Assembly: GCA_944470555.2 (NCBI GenBank)
Contig: OX104127.1
Coordinates: 55,336,140-55,400,139 of the forward strand
Direction of reading: 5' to 3'
DNA from: Heterobilharzia americana
Lineage: Eukaryota > Platyhelminthes > Trematoda > Strigeidida > Schistosomatidae
Length of the DNA: 64,000 nucleotides
Shown piece by piece: positions 1 through 9,838 of this stretch. The notes beneath the pieces were generated by a model. It had not been told where the DNA came from and made no database searches. It saw only the letters and a program-made list of their open reading frames with translations. Position numbers and translations under genes: made by a program. Each line of letters begins with the position of its first letter. Positions within the stretch are counted from its first letter, which is position 1.

Positions 1-339
1 TGCTGTGATGCAGATTTTCACTTCACCTTCTATCATCATCCAGCATTAAAAGCTTGGAATATGTTTGTACTATTTTGAAGATTTACAATCGACTGAAACA
101 GAAGGAATAATTGAACATAATTTAAGATGAAGTGAAACTCTAAATAAGATGATTAGTTTGCAAATTATTCACAAATAGCACGGTTCACAATCATATTTCC
201 TATAGTTGAATAGTTTTTCAACTACCCAACTGTGGTGTCAATAGAGATCTCATGGGAGGTCACCCTGGGAAGATCACATAGGATGGCATCTGATATAAAA
301 TCGTCATGAAATAACGAAACAATAATTTGACTCTATAGC

Positions 340-2515
340 GCAAATACTAAAGTTTTAGAAGATGTTGAGAAGTGAATACATAACACCATTGTAACCAATT
401 TTCAGCCATGTTACCAAAAGTCCTCAACCAGTGATTCTTATCGTCTTGTAGGCCTCAGTTAGGCAGTCTGATGTTACTCACATGACTCAAACCAACAGTC
501 AGAAACTTGATCGACTAGCACTATTTCTTGGTCCATCCACCCTGAACCCTCTTCCAGACTAATTCAACTACCGTTAACAGGGCATGTCGAGACAGGTGGT
601 GGCTTGTCATGCGCAGTACATGCTCAAACCATTTCAGTCGACCAAACTTCTCAGCCTCATCAGTCGAGTTACCTATCTTGCCTAGTACCCTTCTCCCGAC
701 ATAAACGTTGCTCATACGGTGGTCCCACCAAAAACAAGCAACGCTACGAAGATATATGTGACCATTTTCAGTAATCGCTTCATGTCTTCTTATTTCGGCG
801 GTCATGTCTCACAGCTCTATAACAGGACAGAGAGAACTGTAGTGCAGCATACTAGTCTTTTGGTAGTTAGCTGGATATCTCATCAGTCGACTCAAAACAT
901 GACACAAGTTGGCAAACACCAAACGGACCTTCTGTATTCTAGCTAAGATTTCGTCAGCAGCCAGCCCGTTCAGGCTGTTGCAACATCTCAAGTAAGTGAA
1001 GCGGTAGACATATTCCACCACTTCAATTCATGTCAACTGGGAATGGTTGCAGACTAGTATTGTAGTATCGTCTTACATTTGACAAGTGCCAGCGGAACGC
1101 ACGCCAAACATACTTGGACTTCTACTCAATACGTTCAAAAGACCCTGCATATTATCAGCCTCTTCACCTAACAGGACAATATCGTCTGAATACTCCAAGT
1201 CAACCAAATAACCTCCAGGGAGTAGATCAATCCCTGTGAAATCAGACGTACCAAAGTTTATGTCCATTAGTACGTCTAAGATGAAGTTAAATAGGAACGG
1301 TGACAGTGGACATCCCAGACGGAAACCACAGGTTGTCGTCAATTCACATGAAAAATCTTCATAAGCCCCGACACGACTGCATGAGTTCAAGTAGACAGCT
1401 TGGATAAGGATTACCTACTTGCTCGTTACTCGCTTTAGAGTCAAACAATTCCAGAACACTCCACGATGGGCAGAGTCGAATGTCACCTGAGGGTCAAGAA
1501 ATATGGCAAATGTCCGTCGTTGGCCAGTAGGTATATGTTCCAGAACCCGTTGGAGGGTGAAAATGTGACCGATTCATCCTCGTCCATGTCTGAAGCCTGC
1601 CTAGTTTCCTCTGGTTTGTTGTTCTAGAGCCTCAGTTGGATGTCAGGTAATTATGGACCCTAGGATCTTGAAAAACATTTTGTTCAAACTAATTCCCCTG
1701 TCACAAGAAGATTTCTCTCCCCTTTTCATAGAGGAGGATTATTAGTAAAGTAGACCAGTTTAACGGCACCATCTCTGATTCCCATGCACTACCTAGTATC
1801 TCCGTCACTTTAAATAGTAACTTTCTACCTCCATCCTAGAAATCTTGGGGCATCGAACAATCAGATCCTGCTACTTTTCATCGTTTCAGGTCCCGCAAAA
1901 TTTTCGCACTTTTGAAGAGAGTTGGAGAACCGACATGTTCATCCAATTCAAGTTCAGCCTGAATGCTGGGCAAATGAAGTATTGTTGAGGGCCAGTTGCA
2001 GAAGAAAGGGGAGATGGATTGGATTGGAAATACACTGAGAAGACCATTTGGGGACATCACGCACCAGGCCCTCGAGTGGAACCCAAATGGGAAACGACGA
2101 GTTAGACATCCGAGGGTGACATGGAGGAAGAACTAAAAGCTTGTGGACAGTCGTGGAGCCAGGTGGAGTCAGACTGCAGAGAACAGAGTGAAATGTCGAC
2201 GTGCTAATGAAGCCCTACGTCCCACTAGGAACCCAAAAAGCAAATAATAATAATGAGGGCCAGTTGAACCGTGTTTCAAAGTCTTCTGCACCTCGTTCCA
2301 GCCGCCTGTCCTGGAAAGCTATCAGTGTCCCATCCATTTCGATGACGGTTTCACTAACCACTGCACTCTTCTTGCTAAAATCCTTAATAAACCGAAATAG
2401 TTACCGAATGTTACCGAAGGCTGATGTCTTCACCATCCTCTTTGCTATCACCATCCACCACTGTTCGCGATTATTTCGGATACTGTTATTCACTTTATTT
2501 TGAGTTACTTTTGAC
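340..2515 (-). mobile_element. CR1-like non-LTR retrotransposon remnant (RT and C-terminal part), interrupted
   Basis: Read on the minus strand this is a decayed reverse transcriptase of the CR1/SR1-like type found in flukes. The best stretch (1,390 to 1,073) has the block GCPLSPFLFNFILDVLMD followed by a catalytic box reading YSDD where the family has YADD. Upstream (about 2,515 to 1,700) lies the linker and finger region. Downstream (about 1,020 to 365) is the C-terminal part, with an FTYL-like block and a WWDHRMSN...RVLG...HVLRM tract. The endonuclease domain is missing, as in a 5'-truncated insertion. Several frameshifts and stops are present, so it is dead. An RTE fragment at 1,999-2,253 is inserted in its linker. 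Family assignment rests on motif order and is fairly sure; the exact named element is not. Confidence 0.75.
1999..2253 (+). mobile_element. RTE-like (SR2-type) 3' end, nested insertion with 13-bp TSD
   Basis: The last ~255 bases of the RTE family that recurs through the window. It runs from the GRKWRWIGHT-like C-terminal coding end, through the 'ccactaggaaccc' block, to a short AAT-repeat tail. The 13 bases TGAGGGCCAGTTG occur directly before it (1,986-1,998) and directly after it (2,254-2,266): a perfect target-site duplication. The flanks are two halves of the CR1-like linker, whose reading resumes when the insert is skipped. So this is a 5'-truncated RTE that jumped into the older CR1-like element. 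Confidence 0.88.
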
Positions 2516-2864
2516 GACTGATAAGATTTTAGCAGAAACAACCAGTCACACTAAAAGTCATCAGGACGAGTACTAAGCCACTTGTGGAGGAAATCCCATA
2601 ACTCACTTCTTTTTGAGGTTTCTGCTGCTGACATTGTTTTCTAGACTGGCATTCAAAGCCTCATGGTTAAGTCATTCAGCTTAAAGAACACAACAATGTG
2701 AAATATTTACTTAACTGTCAAATAAAAGTAACCTACTGGTAAACTTTGTCAATTGTTAATCTGATATTTTAGGAATTCCTGAATTAATTCAATGAAGATA
2801 ATCTGACCTTAAGTGTGGTATGTCATTTCAAACAGTGCTTTCCTCTAGCGACTTATATTAGTTT
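2516..2864. other. Unassigned AT-rich sequence
   Basis: No convincing coding region or repeat is visible. It follows the 5' end of the CR1-like remnant and may include more of it in unrecognisable form. Confidence 0.4.
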
Positions 2865-3065
2865 TTAAGTTGGAGAACTGCTGAAAAGCTGCGAACATTG
2901 GATGGCTGTTTCAGACAAGAATAATGGTCCTCATCAGTGCGTACCCGTCAGCCCACCAGGGGTCGAACCCTGCACCGTTAGGCTTCGTGGTGAGCACGTT
3001 AGCCATTCAGCCAGCAGGTCAGAATCCAATAATCCATATTTCCCTACTTCTGTCAGTCTCTGAAA
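2865..3065 (-). mobile_element. Hammerhead SINE, family I, minus copy
   Basis: Minus-strand copy of the most frequent SINE here. It has a leader ending in a tract like GACAGAAGTAGGGAAATATGGA, then a tRNA-like part with A-box-like TGGCTGAATGGCTAACG and B-box-like GGTTCGACCCC, then the remains of the hammerhead (GCACTG...GAAAC...). The ribozyme core has a deletion and no good stem I. It pairs head-to-head with the plus copy at 3,200-3,420. Confidence 0.7.
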
Positions 3066-3199
3066 TTACTCTACCTTCATCCAATACCGTTGTTAAGTAC
3101 CTGTGTTCACACTCAACTTCTTGTATAATGACTTCCTATTTGAACTTTGGGAAATTTCATCTCCAACAATGTCAATAATAAACAGTGAACTGTAATTCC

Positions 3200-3420
3200 G
3201 TTTGGAGGTTTGCAATGACAGGTACTCAGCGATGGATGAAGTTTTCACTATATAGTGAACTGACAGAGGTAGAAAAATATGGACCGTCTGATTCCGACCC
3301 AATGGCTGAACAGCTAACGTGCTCGCTAAGAAACCTGACAGGGCAGGGTTTGATCTCTGGTGTGGTCAAGAGTGCGCACTGCTGAGTATGTTCATCCTAT
3401 TAAATAGTGCAAGTACCAGC
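3200..3420 (+). mobile_element. Hammerhead SINE, family I, plus copy (3' truncated)
   Basis: Plus-strand copy with the leader, an A-box-like AATGGCTGAACAGCTAACG, a decayed B box and the first ribozyme half GCACTGCTGAG. The sequence then departs from the family, so the GAAAC half and the tail are lost. With 2,865-3,065 it forms one of the recurring head-to-head SINE pairs. Confidence 0.65.
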
Positions 3421-3751
3421 TAGCTCTCCTCTGACACAATAGGAGATTCTTCAGCGACAGTCTCACATCTTAACTAAAACCACTACAGATGTGAGGGAAT
3501 TACCACAAAGACCTATATTTCATCGGGAACTGGTCATCACTTGTTGGAATCTCTGAAAAGTACGAAGGCCAGCATAAAATTGCCTGCTCAAATTGAAAGA
3601 TACTGAATTTCAGCTTTAAAAACTACACATAACTTCACTAAGTGGTAGATACAATGAGCTGAGTGGTATTTGAGGCTATGGGCAAGGCGTGCTGTATACC
3701 ACCACTCGCCAGCATTACGTGACTAGTAAAAATTGTCGAATTTTGGGGTTT
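3421..3751. other. Unassigned sequence
   Basis: No gene, SINE or retroelement block recognised in this stretch. Confidence 0.4.
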
Positions 3752-3823
3752 GCTTGGTGGTAGTTAGTAGTAGGATCCAGGACGTCTGTTTCACCCTGGA
3801 TTCCACTGCTACCCACCACCAAG
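3752..3823. mobile_element. Small foldback derived from hammerhead SINE family II
   Basis: Two arms of about 28 bases (3,752-3,781 and 3,795-3,823) are near reverse complements around a 14-base centre. The arms match the 3' part of family II (CTGGATTCCACTGCTA...CCACCACC). On the minus strand the centre reads GTGAAACAGACGTCCTGGA, which is the second half of a hammerhead: GAAAC, cleavage-site GTC, and stem I. Confidence 0.55.
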
Positions 3824-3964
3824 TAAACTATAACATATTAGATACTTAGGCAGTATCGAGGCGTGCACATAGGAGACAGTCTAGTAAGAGAGGCCGAGCA
3901 CTTCAACCCAGTGTAGGGAAGGGGAATAACAAGCGACAATAAACAAAATCTCTTGTGCGGTTAC

Positions 3965-4183
3965 GTAATCCTGTAACGACCAGTTGGGCGTCGGAGGCGA
4001 GGGTGACATGGCGGAGATTTTGTGAAGAAGAGATGAGAGCTACTGGGCTGTCGTGGGCCATGTTAAAAGGATTGGAGAGAAGAGAGTGGAATTGAGACGT
4101 GCTACTGCCGCGGTATGTTCCACTAGGAACTGAAGAGAGAAATAATAATAGTAATGGTAGTAATAATAATAATAATAATAGGT
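3965..4183 (+). mobile_element. RTE-like (SR2-type) 3' end fragment
   Basis: The last ~200 bases of the RTE family (tract TTGGGCGTC...GAGGGTGACATGG...GGAGAGAAGAGAGTGGAAT...ATGTTCCACTAGGAAC), ending in an AATAAT/AGTAAT tail. It is 5'-truncated. No clear target-site duplication was found. The short minus-strand reading frame across it is an antisense artefact of the tail. Confidence 0.8.
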
Positions 4184-4827
4184 AATGATACAATGAAACG
4201 ATTCAATGGAACCTTTACTTATTTATTGATATGAATTGATGTAAAACAACAAGTTGAATGACAAACTTTCTCATCTGACTACTTCTGTATTGATAAACAC
4301 GTTGTTCGATGTGACTTTTATCCAAAATGGGTTCAAAAAAAGTACTATCTTGCATGGTTACAAAGAGGGAAAACGAATCACTCTTCATCAAGTATCTCCT
4401 CATTCAAAATTATCTATAAAGTGAAAAGCAACCATCCAATGTCTTGATTTCTTTGTATTCTTTATATAGGTAAAGGTTTTACCATTCATCTGGAAAAAAC
4501 TTGATACCGATAGGCAGTAGAATACTGTTCAACCTCTTCTCTCTTCATTGACATTTGTTTCAGCCTTTGAAATCATCTCTTTCTTTCTACACTGTTCACT
4601 ACTTACGTAGTTTACCATTCATTCTTGCTTCCATGGCATTTCTGATGACACTTAAGTTTTGAAATATTCTGTCATATGACGAAAGTTCGTATCTAAACTT
4701 AGAAATCTTTGCACACCTACACTAATTTTCTTTAACTTTCACCATTCATCACAATTTTTTCATAATAGTTCATGTATTGACAATATTTTTTCAGTGTTAA
4801 TTTTTTTCGACAGACCACTGCTAATTG
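4184..4827. other. Unassigned AT-rich sequence
   Basis: No recognisable gene or repeat. A 62-codon open frame on the minus strand has no visible motif. Confidence 0.4.
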
Positions 4828-5224
4828 CCTTCCAACAAACTGCAGACATTCATCAACAACTGCCACCTACGCTGGCTCACTTATTACTGAAGCTCAGATG
4901 GCGAGAATAATAAGAATAAGCAACAAGGAACTCTGGGAACGAACCAACCAAAAACCCATCGCTCAACAAGTATGCAGAAGGATATGGAATTGGATTAGAT
5001 TAAGCATACACTGAGAAGATCGATTGGGGACATCATGCTCCAGATTAGGCCCTCGAGTGCAAACCAAATGGGAAACGACGAGTTTGGCGTCCCAACTGAG
5101 AGTGACATGGAGGAGATGGTGTGAGGAAGAAGTGAGAGCTTCTTGGCTGTCGTGGAGCCAGGTTAGAAAGATTGGAGAGAAGAGAGTGGAATGGAGACGT
5201 GCTACTGAATCCGTATGTTCCAGA
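4828..5224 (+). mobile_element. RTE-like (SR2-type) 3' fragment, left arm of an inverted pair
   Basis: Covers the RTE C-terminal coding end, from the NKLQTFINNCHLR-like tract to the 'ccgtatgttccag' block, and stops just short of the AAT tail. Its first ~115 bases (4,832-4,946) are the reverse complement of the first ~115 bases of the next copy (5,226-5,340), so the two copies can fold back on each other. Confidence 0.8.
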
Positions 5225-5435
5225 GTTCCTCGTCGCTTATTCTTATTATTCTCGCCATCTGAGCTCCATCTTCAGTAACGAGTGAGGCAGCCTAGGTGGC
5301 AGTTGTTGATGAATATCTGTAGTTCGTTGGAAATGCCTTTCGTGACGCGCCGAGTCTGTCAATCATCACAGAGAAGAAGTGACTTACTTGACTGGATTGG
5401 TGTTGAAAATCCGTATGTAGTTCAGGCTTAATGCT

Positions 5436-5468
5436 GAGTGCAGTGCAGTGCAATGCAGTGCAGTGCAG
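5436..5468. repeat. Degenerate (GCAGT)n pentanucleotide repeat
   Basis: About six units with one variant unit, inside the RTE copy. The same position is expanded in the copy at 32,492-32,539, so the slippage starts from a short run native to the element. Confidence 0.85.
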
Positions 5469-5677
5469 AAGATCTCCACACTGGTTTCAGGTTAATGCAG
5501 GAAGGCGTGTCTTGCTGCCTTTCCGATGCTGGGTGGCTTTGACGTCGTCATGTCTGTGTGTGCCACTACGTGTAGTTGAAACGATGCTGCCTCCCTAGGT
5601 AGGTGTAGGTGTAGGTGAAAGAGGCTACTTCGTTTAAGTTTCTCCCATTGATGGTGATTGGTTCTTGTTGTAATTGC

Positions 5678-5711
<34 letters not shown>

Positions 5712-5712
5712 G
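5678..5712. repeat. (GTT)n trinucleotide repeat
   Basis: About eleven GTT units. On the minus strand they code for glutamine within the RTE RT, between the VEKTE-like and ITINGRN-like blocks. Other copies have only 2-5 Q codons there. Confidence 0.9.
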
Positions 5713-6165
5713 GTTGGGTATCTTCATCAACTCTGTCTTCTCTACGTTCACTTGAAGGAAGTCCCATCTTCGCTGCCCTGCCCTACCTCTTCTGTCAATT
5801 TGTTAGTTTTCGCCTGTAGATATTGGAGTTTGTGTGACATTAGACACAAGTCATGAGCAAAGTCCAAATCGTGTAGGGTCTTCTCATCGGTCCAGCCAGT
5901 GTATGCCCATCTTGTCACTCCTCACGGTTTGTTGCATGATCCAGTCGACCACAATCAGGAAGATCCAGGGTGATAGTAGACAGCCTTGTCTTGCTCCCAG
6001 TCGTCTTCACTTCAAAGGTATCAATGAGCTTCCCACTGTGAATTACTTGGCACTTGGCATCTTCATATAGTTGTTGAATGAGATTGATAAAGGTGTGTGG
6101 TATTCCGTAGTGTTGAAGCAACTGCCGAATTACTTGTCGGTCGACTCTGTCAAAGGCCTCTCAAA

Positions 6166-6534
6166 TTTGAACCAGTGTCGTCTATTGCATAACTCAGAGA
6201 CGTTATCACCGATCTATTCCGGCTGGGACTGGTCTTCTGTAAGACTGTCTTAGGTACACTGATTGGTCTTTAAACAGTAAACAATTTCTTTTTTTCAAGT
6301 TGTGACTGCTGACAGAATTTTAAAAAGAAATCTAGGTTAAGGCCTTCTTCCCGTTTATCTCCAAGTAATCAGGATCTATGAATTTGAACCACGATGAGTG
6401 AGTCTTTTAAGTGGATGGTTTAACTGAAAAATGATCATTAGAATTCAGTCAATATTCAGAAGTAGAAAACACGAAACCGATAGCCCTTCAGTGACCTATT
6501 AATGAAGTGATTCGGGTTTGTTTTGTCATAACAT
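6166..6534. other. Unassigned sequence
   Basis: No recognisable gene or repeat. The first ~70 bases may be RTE sequence too decayed to place. Confidence 0.4.
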
Positions 6535-6539
6535 GTGAC

Positions 6540-6985
6540 TTTTCAACAGTGTCCACCCATGACTCGACCAGTCATTCAACTCTGGACCACCATGAATCGC
6601 GATGAGCCTATTACCTTCCGGTCACTGAGTCAGAATCTAGTGACCTACACTTACATACTTCAGTCAATTCATGATATAACACAGCCATCATGCAATCCAA
6701 CAAACTAATATTTAGCATTAAACCCGACCTGGCTGACCTAACAGGTCACGGTTTCTCGTCGGAATCCCATGAAATCCATCTAGGAGAATCATAGCAGTGT
6801 GCGCTGGACGGTAATCCAGTCTAGAAGTTTCCTACCTAATAGGTGAATTGTGACGTGCTCATTGTGAGGTCTAGAGGCTTCAGGTTTGATCCCTAACCAG
6901 ATCTTGAGTGCATACTGCTGAAAAGTTCTATACTGGAACGAAACGGCTGTCCAGTGCTGCTGATATAAATGCAATTGTGTAGATA
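6540..6985. mobile_element. Hammerhead SINE family I, head-to-head pair
   Basis: A minus-strand unit (about 6,540-6,800, with leader region) is followed by a plus-strand unit (about 6,835-6,985). The plus unit has the decayed A box, a B-box-like GGTTTGATCCC, and a hammerhead-like segment at 6,910-6,957. Stem II (GTTC/GAAC) and GAAAC are kept there, but the core reads CTGAAAA instead of CTGANGA. Position G8, needed for catalysis, is therefore lost. The 3' tails face outward. Confidence 0.68.
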
Positions 6986-7340
6986 AGATTGTCATGAGGG
7001 AGCGGTACACTTGTTCACAGACCAACGTTGTAAGTCAGAAAATTTGAAGGGTTCCGTTTAGGTAGTTCAGTATATAATTAAACTGACAGCTGCAAAAGAC
7101 TGTAAACCACTGACTACATAGTATGGAGAATATTTTGACCAGATGTTCAACTGTACTATAGAAAATAGTTGGAAATGGAGTTAAATTTAGTAAGTTGTAA
7201 CGGCAATTCAAAAAGCAGTAATGAGGAAATGTAAAAAAAGTATACTCAAGGGATATGACCTTGAGGTTGAAAAATGAATTTTTCAAGTTCATGAAAATTT
7301 ACACTGGTCATGTAAATGACAGTGATATGTGTTCACTTGT
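6986..7340. other. Unassigned AT-rich sequence
   Basis: No recognisable gene or repeat; the 78- and 85-codon minus-strand open frames nearby show no motif. Confidence 0.4.
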
Positions 7341-7344
7341 GTGA

Positions 7345-7660
7345 TTTTGGGAACCTGGAAGTACTAGATAGGTGTTCCGTTCTAGTATGGGGATCCTCAG
7401 CAGTGTACACCCATGACCCCATCCTTCGGGGGTCGAACCCAGAACCTTCAGGTTCCAAGGCTACCACATAACCATTCGATTTCAGTAGTCCATATTTCCT
7501 ACGTTTGTCAGTTGATGATGTAGCGCGATCCCTTGAGAAGTTATTGGGGGCGGGGGCATTACTGAGAAGTGTCATACTAGGATGAAACAGCTATCTAGTG
7601 CTTATAGATTTCCAATGTTTCTCCATCTGATATCAGTCCATGAAGAATAGCTACTGTAAA
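7345..7660. mobile_element. Hammerhead SINE family I, head-to-head pair
   Basis: Minus copy at about 7,345-7,545: the ribozyme region keeps CTGAGGA, but the GAAA box reads GGAA; then B box GGTTCGACCCC. Plus 3' part at about 7,558-7,660, starting inside the ribozyme and running through the CTGATATCAGTCCATGA tail. Again both tails point outward. Confidence 0.7.
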
Positions 7661-7944
7661 CTATAAATCCACAACTTTAAGTTGTGTGTAAACGTAAACA
7701 ACAGTGACATTTCTTATGACAGTCGTGAAATCAACGGTACGTAAATGACTACTGCGCAGAACTGACGACAAATAGATAATAGTAAAGTTGACAATACTAG
7801 GTATAAATGCACATACGAGTATTTTTTTTCTTTTTACGTTGTTAGTTGTATTATCTCGTCGTTAACTGGACCAAATTAATTGGTATTTATAGGCATATGG
7901 GCCCCTGCGTGAATACCTCGATATTATCTGTCTTTCACTTTTAT

Positions 7945-8315
7945 ATTATTGATGGATAGTGGTTAGGAGTGGAATCCCGGACTCGCATTTTGTCCTATTT
8001 GGGACCCACTCATCACCTGAATATACCTGCCTCAAATGCTAAAGCATTATCCACTAACCCATCGAGTTACGAGAGCCACTTCTTGTACAGCGGGTATAGT
8101 GACAGCATTAAAAAACCACACTCGTCACACAAAGAAGTGGCTATCATGACTGTGTGTTCTAGAAGATAACGTTCTAACGTCTGAAGCAATTTTCCCCGGG
8201 TTCGATTCTTGGTGGGAACAGCATCGTTCATCTGGAGATAGGTGCATCCGGCTGACAAGTAAGTCTCAAATGGGACAAAGCGCACCCTGTGGATTCCACT
8301 GCTAGCCACTACCAA
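7945..8315. mobile_element. Hammerhead SINE family II (Sm-alpha-like), head-to-head pair
   Basis: Minus copy at about 7,945-8,075 and plus copy at about 8,140-8,315. The plus copy has a B box GGTTCGATTCTTGG, then a ribozyme-like segment (CCGG-CTGACAA...GGGAC-AAAG...GTGGATTCC) and the tail CCACTGCTAGCCACTACCA. This is the type of hammerhead repeat known from schistosome Sm-alpha. Core position G8 is A and the second core box is changed, so no activity is expected. An inner inverted repeat (AGCCACTTCTT / AAGAAGTGGCT) lies between the copies. Confidence 0.7.
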
Positions 8316-8362
8316 TCACTGATATATGTTTGTTTTATATACTATTATAGTATGATGGTGGT

Positions 8363-9240
8363 AAGCTTCGCTATGTCGTTGCAAACATTTCATCACAAGG
8401 CTTGGTGATATCCTTCATGAAGAAGTGAGGGATATTCAAATGTTAGGCAGATGTTTAGGGAACGCTTTTGATGACCATGAGTGTTGTTCACTTGTAAGTC
8501 GCTGGAGAGATTTTGTCACCCCTTGACCTAATTGACCTTAAATTTCGCTCCTTTAGGCTGGTAGAGAATCTCTGTTGGATTGAAATTTGTTATTGTCTAC
8601 TGTCACACCTTGCTTCATTATTGATTTATTTGATCGATTTATCCCTTGTTGATGGAAGGTTGTATTCCTTCAGGAGTAGATTGTAAATTGGGTCCATATC
8701 TATGTTTTCTGATTGATTTTTCATTGGAATGCAATGCTTTCAAACCTGCTCTCTGGAGGAATTCCACATTCTCTCAGTCGAATTTGTGACTATGATTGTC
8801 TGAGTGCATTGGTACCAAGAATGATGCATCATATGGCTTAACTGATGGTTGACAGTCATGCATTCTTTGAGCAGTTCGATGGTGTTGTGAACAATTTTGG
8901 CAATTGATTTTGTTGATGGTATTCGTCCTGCCTTACTGTGGTAACAGATCCTTTGGTTTGTACAACATGGCGTGTAGTGATCTTGTTGGTTTGTCTGGCT
9001 GTCCAATCCAGAATAATGTTCTCAACTAGAGTAATGAACTAAAGTTTAAGGTCAAGCAGGTCGAGATGTGACAAAAATCTCTTTCCCAAATTACAAGTGA
9101 ATACATTACTCAAGGTCACCTAAAACACTACCTAAACATTCGCATAACATCCGAATATGCTTCATTTTCAAATGAAAATTAGTTTTGAGGATGTCATCAA
9201 GCCTGATGGTGAAATGTTCACGAAAAAATATCAAAGCTCA
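8363..9240 (-). mobile_element. Penelope-like element (family R), truncated, with inverted termini
   Basis: The centre (about 8,590-9,005, minus strand) is the PLE region around the GIY-YIG endonuclease and its C-terminal tail, matching the better preserved copy at 48,196-49,310. It is flanked by an inverted repeat of roughly 215 bases: 8,363-8,583 and 9,006-9,240 share blocks such as TTCACTTGTAA and TTGACCTnnTTGACCTTAAA in opposite orientation. PLEs are known for terminal repeats in either orientation, so this fits the group. Coding frames are broken. Confidence 0.68.
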
Positions 9241-9838
9241 GAGAATATTGAATCACTATTACCTTCATCGTGAGCTGAAAATATTATACGTGAGTTCAAG
9301 CAGTTGTAAATCGGTATTAAAAAATTACACCTTGAAATTTTAAGACAAAATATACAACTCAAACTTTAACAAACGCTTCAAATTTGAAAGATGTATGATT
9401 TTGTTCCGAGTACCGTAAAAGAGATGATTTACTAGGAGAAATTCTGAAGTTCTCTTAATCCCTAAAAAAGTAATTCGTAAACGCAACAATTGAAGCAGTA
9501 TAATGCAAACACATGTTTTTATTATGCCAAAGATTCTCCTCAATTACTTACAAACTAATTAGTATTGAAATTTGAACACCAACAAAATTTAACATATTTC
9601 TATCAAGTTGATGAAAAGTTACTGACATGACCAATCAGTAACTCAGATAATGAGTAATACAAATTATAAAGGTAGTGGAGGTCGTCGCTTCAAAGGTTTG
9701 AAATGGAGTGACGTAACAAAAGTTTACATGCAGGGCAGTGCCAGTTTACAACTGTATCCATTCGAATACACAGACTTTGTTGAAGTTTATTGATGGTTAG
9801 TGCTTCCACAAGAAGCAGTAAGCTTAAATTCTTTTTTG
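9241..9838. other. Unassigned sequence with one unnamed repeat
   Basis: No gene seen. Bases 9,600-9,660 are the reverse complement of 13,322-13,383 (shared core TACTCATTATCTGAGTTACTG), a short unnamed repeat. Confidence 0.45.

Larger units (their letters stand above)
5225..6165 (-). mobile_element. RTE-like (SR2-type) RT remnant, minus strand
   Basis: Read on the minus strand it covers RT motifs from the AFDSVDRE-like region (near 6,160) to the NKLQTFINNC-like region (near 5,330). The catalytic box reads FAHD where RTE elements have FADD, as in the copy at 32,055-33,683, its closest relative here. The coding strand carries a CAA/CAG run (5,678-5,712) that extends a short Q tract to about 13 Q, and a TGCAG-type repeat (5,436-5,468). 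Both 3' and 5' ends are truncated. Stops and frameshifts show it is dead. Confidence 0.82.

Noticed and set aside
2895..2945. Minus-strand segment with a perfect CTGATGA box and GAAAC
   Set aside because: The box arises from a deletion in the SINE; stem I cannot form and the frame of the other stems is shifted.
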